Shown in pieces: positions 22,106-33,515 of a stretch of 64,000 bases of DNA. A program made the position numbers and the translations under genes. The notes under the pieces were generated by a model that saw only the letters and a list, made by a program, of their open reading frames with translations, searched no databases and had not been told where the DNA came from. Positions within the stretch are counted from its first letter, which is position 1; every line of letters begins with the position of its first letter. The stretch comes from Sequoia sempervirens (taxonomy: Eukaryota > Streptophyta > Pinopsida > Cupressales > Cupressaceae): contig VDFB02193867.1 in the NCBI GenBank assembly GCA_007258455.2, positions 527,364,751 to 527,428,750 on the forward strand, given 5' to 3'.

Positions 22106-22525
22106 TTATCTAAGGCACCGATTTTGACCAGCCCAGATTACTTAAAGCCCTTTTATATTTATTCATTTGCATATGATCATTCATGTGCATTAGTCCTAAC
22201 ACAACGCAGAGGTGAAGGAGATGAAAGGCCAATTGCCTTCATGAGCTCGCCATTCAAGAATGCAAAAGTCAGGTACCCACCCTTGGAAAAACAGGCCTTT
22301 GCATTGGTACGAGCAGTAAAAAAGTTTAGGCATTATATTTTGAGAAGCCAAGTTATTGCTATAGTGCTTGATCCAGCAATTAAGTCTCTCCTTATACAAA
22401 GCGAATTGGGGGAGAGAAGAGGAAAATGGATGGCTATCCTGCAAGAGTATGATTTAGAGATCCATCCAGTGAAACTTGTCTGAGGAAAAGGTTTATCAAA
22501 AGCCATGGCAGAGGTTGAAAAGAAT
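22106..22525 (+). pseudogene. Inner-element RNase H (RT-linked)
   Basis: After a TAA at 22103-22105 the frame continues with LTSPDYLKPFYIYSFAYDHS, VLTQRRGEGDERPIAFMSSP, YPPLEKQAFALVRAVKKFRH and WMAILQEYDLEIHPVKLV, the normal Ty3 RNase H that follows the RT. In the position of the first catalytic Asp the text reads SFAYD. It ends at TGA 22481-22483, after which GLSKAMAEVE still reads in frame. Confidence 0.82.
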
Positions 22526-22546
22526 ATCAACTATTAGAAATATACC

Positions 22547-23239
22547 GTGCACTCATTTACCAAGGACCCATGGTATACTGACTTGATCTTCTTCCTTCTC
22601 AATAACAGATGCCCAGATGGGATGAATGTTACCCAGAGAAGGGCACTGAGGATGAAGAGTGCTCATTACATGATCAAAGGAGGGGCTCTATATAGAAGAA
22701 ATTATGAGGGGGTGTACTTGCGATGTTTGGATCAGCAAGAAGCCAAGCATGCAATGGCTGAATTCCATGGTAGGTATGGCACGGGACACAGATCAACAAA
22801 TTCTTTGGCTCATCAAATCCTTAGGGCAGGATATTATTGGCCCCATGTGTTCAGGGACGCACATCAACACATCAGGACATGTCATACATGTCAGACTTGT
22901 GCATCAAAGGAGCATAATTTAGCAATGCCTCTACAACTAGTATATGAGGTAAGACTATTTTCCCAATGGGCACTAGATTTTGTTGGGGTAATTAATCCTA
23001 ATTCTTCTGTAGGACACAAATTCATCCTAACTGCTATAGACTATTGCACCCATTGGAATGAGGCACAACCATCCAAGAACATCACCACTGAGGTGGTTAT
23101 CAAATTTCTCATTGAAAATATTGTTACTAGGTTTGGAGTACCGTTCACCTTGGTATGTGAAAATGGCCCTGCCTTCTCATCTATTGAATTAATACAATGG
23201 GTAGTTTCTCAAGCATTACTTTGGCTCATAAAGGTTTGA
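22547..23239 (+). pseudogene. Inner-element integrase, truncated and catalytically altered
   Basis: The HHCC zinc domain is readable: FHGRYGTGHRSTNSLAHQIL, RAGYYWPHVFRDAHQHIRTC and HTCQTC. The core starts with FSQWALDFVGVINP (first catalytic Asp kept). The second catalytic site reads LVCENGPAFSS where Ty3 integrases have DNGPAF, so Asp is replaced by Glu (codon 23159-23161). The frame then drifts into unrelated text and stops at 23239, before the third catalytic Glu and the C-terminal domain. Integrase would join the DNA copy to the genome; this one cannot. Confidence 0.88.
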
Positions 23240-23830
23240 GTTTCTGAATTTATTGTATATATGTATTTTGTGTAATTGCTTTTGTTCTTTTTTTGTTTGC
23301 TTCGTTCTTTCTTTCTTTTCATTTCCCTTGTTCTTTTGTCTCTATTTTGTTTCCTTCTTTGGGGATCCTTTTTTCTTTCCATTTTAAAGCATTGGGGTTG
23401 TTATTCAAAGAATACTGTAGGCACTAGGAGAGAAATTGATTTAGGCATTTTTTTAGGCATACATGTCGAAAGATTTTGTTCTAAAATTCATGCCTTATGG
23501 TCATTTTAGCATGAGTCTGAAGGCTATTAGGAGTAAAGTGTATTGGGGATAACCTCTTTAACTATCATTGAAATCTTTCACAAAATAGATAAAACATCCG
23601 ACTATGAAGTGCCTATTCATCTCTGGGTAATTATATCTTCTATTCAAGTGAAAAAATCTCTTTCTCAAAGACTATCATAGGATCCACTATAGTTCTCAAC
23701 CCACATTTCAGACTATTAAAGTCTTTGTATTGAGGAGGTTTTTGAAAGGAATTTTCACAAGTAAGGCTTGTAAAATAAGAAAAAAGGAGAAGCATTAAAA
23801 TAAAGGCAAACTCAATACTAAGTGGGTAAT

Positions 23831-23942
23831 TCAAGTATCTCTATCGGGGCTATGGATGCCTAATTGGCAGTAGAGCAATGCTTTGAGAGAACTAGAGGTA
23901 TCTCCATCAGGGCTATGGACGCCTGACTGGCAGTAGATCAAT
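23831..23942 (+). repeat. 47-bp direct repeat in the inner element's 3' non-coding region
   Basis: GTATCTCTATCGGGGCTATG (unit 1, 23831-23877) recurs with four or five changes as GTATCTCCATCAGGGCTATG (unit 2, 23895-23942). Both units continue into GGCAGTAGA. No function is visible. Confidence 0.75.
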
Positions 23943-24238
23943 ACCTAGGACTCTATTGCACGAAAATCAAAGGACTCAACCCATGTATCTTGAATCGTAG
24001 ATATAGTTGTTTAGGTGTGGAGAAAGCTCAAATAAAGAAGGATGCACTATAAGCATGCACACACTCAGATTCAAGCAGTAGTTTGTGTTGGTCCTACATT
24101 TGAGATTCTAGCTCAACTTTACTTAAAAATACTGATCACACTTACATTAACATGTCTCATAAGTTATAATTTTTGGGATGATTAAATTCTTCAATACCTT
24201 AAAAATGGGTAACCCATTTTCCTAGCCGAGTCGCCATT

Positions 24239-26643
24239 TGTTATGCCTTGCATAACCACCCCATTTTATTTTACTTTGGAACAAAATGGGTCCCCCTTTT
24301 CTTTCATTTTCTTCATCTTTGGTTGTTTGGTTGGGTCTTAGCAATTCCTTTGTTTTCCTCCTTGGGCCTTTTCTTTTTTTGTTCTAGCGGACGTGGAACT
24401 GGGATTGAAACCAAGCTTGGAATTCCTTCCAAGTTCTGATTTTTGTTCCTTTCCTAGTTCTGGTTCTTCCTCTTTTGTTTTTTCCTTTGGTGATTTTTGG
24501 TTTTGTTCCGGCGGACGCGAAACCGGGAATGAAATTGAAATTGGAACTTTTCTAAGTTCTAGGTTCGGGTTCTGTTCCGGTCCTGGTTCTGCCTGTCTTG
24601 TTCTTTTTGCCTTTGTTCCTTATGTTTTTCCATGGGGTGCCTTCTCCCCTTCTTTTTCTTCCTTCTCATATTTTTCTTTGTTGTCTTTTTGAGTGTTGTC
24701 AGAGGTGGGATCGGGAAGGAACCAGAACCTGAAACTTTGAGAAGTTTCAGGGTCGGATTTGGTTTTGGTCCCGGTTCTGCCGGGTTCGTTGTTTTTCCTC
24801 TGGTTCCGATCACTTGGTCTGTTGGTCAAGTTTTGTTATTTGCACTTTTTGCTTTTGCGGACCCAGATTCAGAATGGAGCGATGAGTGTGAAGTTAGTGA
24901 ATAGTTTGTGTTTAGTTCCCATTTTGATCCCGGTCTCGGTTCCAGTTTCATTTTGGTTTTGCCTCTGCCAGAGTTGGGTTTCTTTTTTTTTGCTAAGGAT
25001 TTGTAAAGGCTGGATGAGGAATGGTGTGTTTTCTATGCTTTAGGGGACTAATGAGGGCATTATTTTGCAAGATTGAGCATATCCAGAACATCTGATGTTG
25101 AAGGAAGTCTAATTGGAAAGCGTACCTCAACCAAATCTGGCATGAAACTCTTGAAGGACCAAATTCGGTGTGACATTCTTTTTGTCTGGCTGACTAGCAG
25201 TTGTATAAACTTTGGAATGCTCAGGTCGCCGAGACTCTTGGCCGAAGGTTTTTCTCTCGGTATGATGTCTTGCCGATGGTTGTGGTCTCACCGATAGGTG
25301 TATGGCTTCGGTGAGACTTCTGGTGATAGGTAGCATCAAGGAAATGTGTTACCACTTGCCATGACGTCTTGCCAAAAGAGGTAGTCTGGCCGATGGTTTT
25401 GGATATCAGTATAACTCTGAGGGCTCGCTATGACCTTCTGTTGACAGTTGTAAGTTATTCTGATGGTTGTTGTAGAGCAACTGGCAGAAAGATCTGGATA
25501 AAGAGAAAAGGCTACGAGTCTCAATGACAGCTGGGTTGTCTGCTGACAAAGGTAGATCGACATTAATGACCATACTTTAGAACATTCAAAGCAGCTCTAC
25601 AAAGAAGTCTCAAGGGTGGACACGAGGGTTGCGAGTTAATGTGATGGTTGCAAAAGATATGAATGCCATGCCTGGGAGCGATCTTTCACCGACATGAATA
25701 GGGTATGTGCATTTAATGCATCCTTGACTTTGTTCAAACTCTTCCAAGGCTGACTCTATTGTAAATTGACTCATTTTGTAAACCCTAAAATGGGGCCAAC
25801 GCATTTTTGACACGTTTTGTATATATGGCACTTTTGCCTCTTTGTAAAAAAAAAAGAAGATAGATTTTCTTAAGAGAAATTTTCTGAAGATAGAATAGAC
25901 AAAGATAGAATATTTTCAGTTAAGAATTAGCAAGCTAGGGTTTATAGCAGTTAGGTGTTTTTAGTTCAATAGGTAGAGGAAACAATGTATCTTTAAGATT
26001 TCCTTAGTATAGATGGAGATAATTTGAAGACATGGATTTTTTTTACATTGGTTATCTTGCCAAATTTGTAAATGTTGTTTATCTATTTCACCAATAATAG
26101 AAATAGCCAGATCTAAATCTACTTCATATTGTGCTCCAGAATGGTATTTATCTTGGGTTAATCATTTGATTTGGAAAGCTTTCAAGGAATGAAGTTTTAT
26201 CTTATGTTTTATTTAAATGATGGTTCTGCAATCTATTGTTAAGAGCTTGCACTGTGAATGAATGGAACTTTGTATTAATTACAAGTTAACTTTATTCTTC
26301 AGTTTTAGTTTAGGAATTCCTTGGAAGGTAACAAGTCTGATTAAGTTGGATGAATCAAGATTCTCTTTAGTTTAAAATCTTTGATCTGTCTTTTTCTATT
26401 TGTTTAAAACCCCTGGTTAAAGTAGGTTCAAATATTGTTTGATCTTAGAACAATCCAGAAGCTCAACACCAGTAGGCCCCTTGAACATTATAGTTACATC
26501 AACCATTGAGGGAAATTGGCACAGTCGTGAACTAATTAACAAGACCTTGGGAGATAGGTATCCATGTGTTATCTTTCTCTTTCAGGAGAAACAAAATAGC
26601 AATATTCTGTTTACATGTTGTTGTACAATTGTAACCATGAACA
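24239..26643 (+). repeat. 3' LTR of the inner element
   Basis: 2405 bp, collinear with 14665-17070. It is preceded by AGCCGAGTCGCCATT rather than a clear purine tract. TATA box at 25820-25826, GGTTCC tract at 24390-24970 and word array at 25225-25470, as in the 5' LTR. Confidence 0.92.
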
Positions 26644-27519
26644 CTGCCTACCTATCAATAATTCATCATCAATATCAGGTGACATATGCCTTAATGGATA
26701 AATCATTCCTATAATAGACATCACCAATGGATAACATTGTGAAACATCAAACAACTATGACAAGTGATACAAGAACATTGTTTATCTTTTTATGATCTTA
26801 TCTTTTTTATTTATCTTATTGTCACATTCCCAAGATTTCTTGAGGATGTCCATAAGTATTTAGAGAGAAAGGAATGGGGAATTGATCATTGATTTTTTAT
26901 TTGCTATGTCTATTGGATATTTTTGTAATACTACCATGGAGAATACTTTCTTTATTTTATGTATGGAAGTTGTTTTGGGGAAATTTCATGTAAGTGGTTT
27001 CATATTAGGTACTCCATACCTTTCCGTGTAACTACTCTTTAAATTTGTTTTTTAAATTTCTTACCCATATGCTCTAACAGGGTTTCCATATGTCTGGTAT
27101 GAGCAAGAATACTCCTTGTTTGTAGTGTCAAAGTCCATGCAATAGATATAAAGCCGCATTGGTCATTAATGCCTAGGTGCATCATGTCTATCTGCTATAT
27201 CAATAAGGATTTCTAAAACTATGAAGTATCTATAAAAGCAAAAGCAAACTCATCAATGACTAACAACATCAATTTTCTTCTAAATCCTACTAACATTTTC
27301 TTCTAGTTAACATTTCTTTTGTTAGTCCTTGCACTTAAACGCATCACATTAGCTTGTCAAAAAATTTGGCTCATTATCCAAAATTTTCACCAAATTTCTT
27401 GAGGGGGCACCATGCTATCACATAGTCACCAGGGCATACTTGGGAAACTCCAAAGTAGGAATTTTTAAATTCTCTTTGACAAAACGCTCAAAATCACATT
27501 GTATCAAAGAGGGGAAAAA
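26644..27519 (+). other. 3' internal part of the outer element, ending in a polypurine tract
   Basis: Resumes the outer element after the inner insertion. It is non-coding. A phrase TTTCTTGAGGGGGCACCAT near 27398 is of a type seen upstream of the 3' LTR in plant Ty3 elements. CAAAGAGGGGAAAAA (27505-27519) is a clear polypurine tract directly touching the LTR start TGTAGATG, which fixes the plus-strand orientation of the outer element. Confidence 0.7.
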
Positions 27520-28630
27520 TGTAGATGTACCCTAAATTGTCTTGACTGGTGAACAACACTATTTAACTAACTTTCACTCTTCTTCCCTAAATGATTAAAT
27601 AATACATTATTATTTAATTATTATCAAATTTTATATTCATCTATTAATTAAGTGATTTAACATTATTTAATTAATTCATCGTCAATCATCATTTTTCACT
27701 AATTAAATAAATCTCATTTATTAAATAAATATCCTAATTCAACCTTATCTATCTTCATTAATTAAATAAACACAAGTTATTTAATTATGTCACTAATATA
27801 CCTTATTCATTTAAATTAATTAAATTTTTATCATTAAAATAATTTAATTAAACCACTTTCCCCTCTCCAAATTAAATAATTAAATCAATTATTTAATCTA
27901 CTCAACATAATGTGTTAATAAATAAACCATTATTTATTAATTCAAAAGCAACTTGCACATTCATCTCCAATATTAATTAATTATTCAATTAATTAATTAT
28001 CCTCACCTTTTTTTGATTGAGTAAATCATGGCCACTGATTTCTCACTCTAATTGGTTAACTAACCCATCTATTTCCTAACTCAACTTCACTTTCTCAATC
28101 CCACTAAACACTTAATTTGACTTCTTCAATCCCACCAATCATTCCAATCTAACCCCACTGATTATCCAATTAAAATCCTTAATTGGATCAATAAGAGGAG
28201 TTGACCAACCAATCTATTTCCTTTCAACGATTCTCAACCATTGATCATGATCTTTCACTATCAAATCTCGATTGTTCATTTGCATCCTGAAAATCTATAA
28301 AACAACCTTCTTCCTTCTTAAAAATGATTGGAGAATCGAGAGAATTTGTGTAAGAGGTCATGCTGAATTGACTATTGAATTTTTATGAGAAAATACGTAC
28401 ATATTTTATCATCATTAACATACCTTTTGAAGCTTTTGCACAACAATGGAGGCTTCGTATTGATCCAAGCAATCCGACATCAATATGAATTACACTTGAA
28501 CATGCGATGGTAATATTGTAATTTGTGAATTTAATTTGTGTTCTCTTTTATGATTGCAAATTGTTTGATTTTTTTTTATAGTTTGATTTCATGCATAAGT
28601 TGGGATTTTTCTTTTCTTTGATCTCTTTCA
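27520..28630 (+). repeat. 3' LTR of the outer Ty3 element
   Basis: Begins TGTAGATGTACCCTAAATTG right after the polypurine tract and ends ..ATCTCTTTCA. It matches 7963-9059 along its length and carries the TATAAA box at 28296-28301. After it, TTTGA does not repeat the bases before the 5' LTR (GTTAC), so no target duplication is visible. Confidence 0.8.
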
Positions 28631-29019
28631 TTTGATTTCATTGTTGTTTCCTTATGCTTATTTCCCCCTTACACATTTACATTTAAGCTTACTTAGGTCA
28701 TATACTTTTATGTCTTAAATCATAGGATTAAGATACTTAGCATGATCTTCATTTGTCTCAAAGTTTCATCCTTGCCTATTTATCAAGTTCGTCTTCCTAT
28801 TTTTAATTATTCATCATTATAAATTTATGTTTTTTGTAAATATAGTGATTCTTTTTATTACATCTCTCTTGTGGAAGGTATTTGGTTCTACTAGTTCGAT
28901 TCTTGATCCTCTAAGTTCTTCCATTTCTCCAATGTAGTATTAGAGTATTAAATTACAAACCTCTTCTCTTTTTTGATGCTTTTTACTAGGGAATTTTATA
29001 AGGTTCCTTTTGGAGATAG

Positions 29020-29550
29020 AAATCCAAAAAACCAATAAATCCATATAAGGCACGATAGGGTTTAGTGGCAAAAAAAATCTCTTTTTTTGGAGGGTTGATT
29101 GGGATACCACTATATTAGTCCATACAATCATACAAATTTGTATGATTGTATGGTTCACTTTGCATGGCGTATTATTTTCCACGGCCTTCCATTGGCTCTA
29201 GGTTATTCGATTTCTTGTTGCCCATTTTGTGAGCAATTGAAGTGTTTCAACACCTTTTCTAGTTTTGTCCTAGAGCCTATAATGTTTGGACATGAATTCA
29301 TGATTGTTTTAAGCCCTTCATACTAGAACCTTTTTCATGACACATGGTCTTTTATGGGATTAACCTCACATCCCTCAAAAATTTGGCATGCTTTCGAATA
29401 GAGGTTCTCTTCAAAATATGGAAAGATAGAAACTTGACTATTTTTGCAAATGGTTTTGTTGATCGACATATTTTTATTTTTACTAAAGCTATGATATACA
29501 TTTTATTTTTTATTGTAGATTTAAGTGAAAGAAAACAAAGTCACAATTGA
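29020..29550 (+). pseudogene. LINE 3'-end fragment (zf-RVT and C-terminal region)
   Basis: Plus-strand text FAWRIIFHGLPLALGYS followed by CCPFCEQLKCFNTFSSF resembles the zf-RVT zinc segment at the end of plant LINE ORF2. CFRIEVLFKIWKDRNLTIFA (about 29390-29450) resembles the ..EVLWHIWKARN.. tail that follows it. Frame changes separate the parts and no RT core precedes them. A 34-bp palindrome sits in the middle. It is a small, old, 5'-truncated relic distinct from the LINE at 1-4705, which is in the other orientation. Confidence 0.6.
29120..29153. repeat. Perfect 34-bp palindrome
   Basis: The arm CCATACAATCATACAAA is followed with no spacer by its exact reverse complement; all 17 pairs match and symmetry stops at both sides. 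Confidence 0.95.
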
Positions 29551-32500
29551 GGTGGCTTATTTACAAGTTATTCTTGACCACTGAGGCAATGCCCCTTGTG
29601 GAGTAGAAAAAGTTCCATAGTCTCTCTCTTCCTTCAAGGACTGCTCACCTTCTTGTAGGAATTTTTGTGGATAAAATATTTCTACTTGAGGTACTTAGGA
29701 GAATCGCTCCCAAAATTATCCTCGACTAAAAGAAGGGACCATGAATGGGCTAGTTGTGGTCTACTTTGTGGTGTTCCACCTCCCTACCTACTATGAGAGG
29801 AACCTGTTGCTATTTCTTATGTTGTCCTTGATGTCCATCATTTATTTTCGATCAGAGTGATCCTACATGTGCATCCTATGGAAATCCATGGATGATTTTG
29901 ATGTTCTAAGGTTGTTGAGGTTTTGAAATTCCTTAGTGAGTTTAGGGTTCTAAGTATGCAAGATAGGGCTGAAACCATCCTAAAACCCTAGCGGTTCTTT
30001 ACCTTAGTCATTCCTTTTTTTTCAACGTTGAATTGCTCTAGCCAATTCTTAGTTCCTTTAGTTATAACTTATGTCTAGGTTATCATTTGTTTGACTGACC
30101 CCTTGGTCCCCTTTTACCTCTTGAGCTTGTGCACCTTTAAAAAATTTGACTAAGTGTAAAGGTTGTTGGTATTTGGCTAGTTCTTGGAACTATGTTGGTT
30201 GCTACCATGGTTTTCAAAACCTTTGCCTCTAGCGACAATGTGCACCCTTTAGTTCACTTGGCCCCTTGTTAGTATTTTGACTAGTTCTTAGAACCTCTGT
30301 TGGTGCCAACATTGGTTTTAATAACCTTATCCTTTGCCAATAAAGTTATACCTTTTCCTTTGTTAAAATATAAATCATTCTATTACCTAGGTATGACCCC
30401 CTCTTTAAAACAACTTATTTGTTTGTTTATCACACCATCCCTTTGCATCACATTTTGGTTCCTAGTGGCATGGAGTAAAGGTGCAATGTGTGATGTTCAA
30501 TGATCAATGACTTAGGATAGACGATGGAGATTTGACGGTCATCACAGTGTTCCTATGTATTACATTTGTGTTTGTTGGGAGTATATAGCCTTGATTGATG
30601 TGTGATGGCTATTTTCATCACATGAATCCTTCACATCATAGATTGAACTCTTTAGCGTCTAAAGTAAAGTGTGATGTGCATTAACAATCTAGATCAGGAC
30701 ACATGGTCACATCTTCTTTCATCACTCAACTCCAAGGCATCATGATTATGGTTCAAATACACATAAAGAGAAATACAATATGTGATGGGTGATGGGGGAG
30801 TATATACTAGGGGAATATCCCATGAGGACAAGTGACCTTTTCTCATTTCATTGTAGGCATTTGGTGCATCACAACTTTACCTTGCTATGCATGGGGCCTC
30901 TTTGCGATGCACAATGGTGAGATGGGATGATGGAAAGTGAAGGAAACAATCTAATACTCAACACATGCTTGCTTCACATCCTTGTTCTGAAGCAAGGGGT
31001 TTGAATTAGATTTACGACATGCGATGAAGGTGATGGTGGGTCCATGTTTGAAGATGCAATGGGGTGATATTGCAACACGTGTCCAAGGAAGTAGGTGACA
31101 TGTTTTGGTTGCATCATGTAAGTAATTCACATCATAGTTGTGAACTATGCCGCACTAGGGTTATTTACCATGGCCACATTTGCTACGATGAGGACTTCAA
31201 TAGCTCAAATTCGAAGATGATATAATTAGCATGGTTGTCGCATATTTTTTATACATCGTGGTTTCATGTATGAGGCTGGTGAGCATTGATGTGTCATATG
31301 CGATAGGACTGGTATGAGGTGAATATTCCAAAGACAAGTGGTGAATAACTAGTTCATCGCATGGGCATAGGCCATCACGATTATGCTCCTCGACTGCTAA
31401 AGGGAGGTTGTGATATATTAAGGCTATGTGATAGACGTTGATCATGAATCTCATGATGACCACTGGTCACATTTTAAAGCTTCCTTTAAGGTTGTATATA
31501 GATCGGTCATCCATCCATCCATGCTTGATTCGACAGCTAGAATTCAAATATCAATGGCTAAACACACTGGATTTTGTGGGTTGAGCTTGGAGTAATTGTT
31601 CAACGACTTCCTCTGCAACTAGATTAAATCTAATCCACCATAGATCAATTTTTCACACCATTCCAACACTACAAATTTATTGCTTGGGCGGTGCCATTAC
31701 TCCCCTTGGGTGTGTTGCAGAGGCCAAATTCTTCTATTGGGGTATGCTTTCCTAGATTTTGTTGCAAATTTCGTGGGTGCTCCATGCCTACATTCATGAG
31801 GGCCATCATTTTGGGATGTGCTCGAGGTGTCAGAGCCTTTATGAGTTGGTTGTTGCTCAGTTCTGGGGACAATTTGGATTTTTGAAGTTTGATCAGAGTT
31901 CATCTTCCTACAAACCCTAGTTAGGTTAGGGTTAGGTTTTTGAATTCAATTCTCAATTATGCCTTGAATATAAAGGCAATGCTTGTATCTTTTTGAATGG
32001 TTCTTCCTTGGATTTTCTTTGGAAAACTTTTGTTGTTTTGGCATTTCTGTAGCTATAAAATTGGCTTTTGCCTTTGTGTTAATATAATCACCATTTTCAC
32101 CTCTTCTCAATGCTTACATTTTATGTAATAGTTGATACCTTAATGCATGTGTGGATGTTTCATCATTTTTACAGGTTATATGATTGTGTTAATTTGCTGT
32201 GAGTGTCAATTGTGGGTAATCTTCACCCCTTTTGAGAGCTTTCAAACCCTAGCCTCCATGTTTCCCTCATGAAATTGGTAAAATAGAGATTTGTGTGAGC
32301 CCTTCTAGTGATTTTATTGATGCTTTGTATAGCCACAAGCAGGAAGAAATACACTAAATTTGGTGCATCACCTTTCCATTATTCTTATGCATTTTATCCT
32401 TCTCCCTTTTGTTGTGCAAGTTCTTGGTTTAGAGTTTATTGAGGTTGGGTTAAACCAGTCCTCTTTTACACCTAGTTTAGAAAGAAAGCTGACCTTCTCT

Positions 32501-32928
32501 TGAGATTTAACCTTACTTGCAAGGTCCCACACTTTGAGGTTATTTCCATCATATCACTGAAATGTTCTAGACTCCATGTTCAACAGGGTGCATTTCAAGT
32601 GACAACAAAACCTCTGTGTGGTGTGCTGGTGGTGCTTCCAGTTGGTTTGATTCTAGCAAGTTTCCTCAACAAGATCTTTCTATTTTTCTAGCTTGCATTA
32701 TAATAGAAGAAAAGAAAAATAAAGATGTTGATGGGTGGGACCCTTTCATGAACACTTCAGACTTCGCTAATGTATGAGGCAAATTTGGCAATTGGATCCT
32801 CCCCCTGCTCACTCTACTACTACTTTAACTACCTCATGAATTTGTATTTGTTTATACATATTTATTTTTTGAGCTTTAACCTTGTATGGACTCTAGGGAT
32901 GTGACTTTTTTTACCCACCTTTTTTTTA
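29551..32928. other. No gene seen; word-rich tract in the middle
   Basis: Open frames are short, unlinked and without motifs. From about 30480 to 31440 the words GTGATG, GCGATG, CATCAC and CATCG occur more than 20 times, a texture like the LTR word arrays but with a different word, so a decayed LTR is possible. I found no partner copy in this window. Confidence 0.5.
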
Positions 32929-33371
32929 TGTGTGATATTATTTTATAAATCACAATCTAGACACATATTCATTAAAAAAAAGAAGATAAAACATAAAAAG
33001 AAAAACAAACAAGTTTCATTTATTTAATTATTTAAAAAAAAAATGAAATGAAAGTCACATCCATCATAAAAATAATCTTTTAATGTGTCACTCACATATT
33101 GAAGTCACAACTATTGTAACTCACTCAATAACTCAATCAAAAGTACACGATTGAATAAATATGTGTAATATTATTCTATAAATGATAATCTATATACTTA
33201 TTCATTAAGAAATTAATTTATTTTTTTAAAAATCCTTCATTTAATTATTAAAAATAAAATAAAATAAAAGTCACAATCATCATAAAAATAATTTTTAATG
33301 TGCAACCCCTCCCCTATTGAAGTCACAGCTATTGTAACTCACTCAACGACTCGCTCAAAATTACACGATTC
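32929..33371 (+). repeat. ~220-bp tandem duplication upstream of the receptor kinase
   Basis: Unit 1 (32929-33153) and unit 2 (33161-33371) align along their length. Both begin TGTGTRATATTATTYTATAA, both contain CATCATAAAAATAATYTTT and TTGAAGTCACARCTATTGTA, and both end in TACACGATT. The second unit ends about 145 bases before the kinase ATG. The units differ by small indels in A-runs, so the duplication is not recent. Confidence 0.8.
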
Positions 33372-33460
33372 TCTCTCAGCTGACGTGGGTACTTAGCTGG
33401 GCGAAAATGTGAAAAGCTTACTCAGAAATGGAGTCGATGACCATTTACCTTGGCTATTAC

Positions 33461-33469
33461 CTATAATAG
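33461..33469 (+). promoter_or_regulatory. Possible TATA element of the receptor kinase
   Basis: CTATAATAG lies ~50 bases before the ATG at 33516, in otherwise mixed sequence. The distance would leave a very short leader, so it is a weak candidate. Confidence 0.3.
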
Positions 33470-33515
33470 AGGGGTATACTCTGATTAAAATGTGATTGTT
33501 CTCAAAAACACTAGC

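Larger units (their letters stand above)
14665..26643 (+). mobile_element. Inner Ty3/Tat-like LTR retrotransposon, structurally complete, inactive
   Basis: A 12-kb element with 2.4-kb LTRs (14665-17070 and 24239-26643), both starting TGTTATGCCTTGCATAACC and ending ..GAACA or ..CAACA. Flanking 5-mers are CTACC (14660-14664) and CTGCC (26644-26648), a likely target duplication with one change; CTACC also occurs perfectly at 26648-26652. The internal order on the plus strand is gag, protease, an RNase H-like domain, RT, RNase H and integrase. All coding parts carry stops, and catalytic residues are altered. It sits inside the non-coding part of the outer element. Confidence 0.92.
7963..28630 (+). 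mobile_element. Outer Ty3-type element without recognisable pol, split by a nested element
   Basis: Two direct repeats of ~1.1 kb (7963-9059 and 27520-28630) bound this element. The right one begins TGTAGATG directly after a polypurine tract, and both end in ..CTCA or ..TTCA. Between them lie a gag relic (10070-12675) and non-coding DNA, but no RT, RNase H or integrase belonging to this element. The inner element 14665-26643 interrupts it. Gag plus LTRs without pol is the layout of non-autonomous TR-GAG-type elements, which rely on enzymes supplied by others. No matching target duplication was found at the outer ends, and no clean primer-binding site follows the left LTR, where the region looks rearranged. 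Confidence 0.7.

Noticed and set aside
28936..28950. TAGTATTAGAGT after the outer 3' LTR as a primer-binding site
   Set aside because: The polypurine tract before 27520 and the LTR end at 28630 make this the 3' side; the match is poor and 300 bases away.
29107..29153. The palindrome as a transcription terminator
   Set aside because: It is AT-rich, lies in a LINE fragment of a plant genome and has no T-run or gene end beside it.
31197..31903. Several open frames on both strands
   Set aside because: Mutually overlapping, none with a recognisable domain, inside a word-rich tract.
33492..33515. Upstream start for the lectin kinase at 33492
   Set aside because: That codon is GTG; the ATG at 33516 begins a proper signal peptide.
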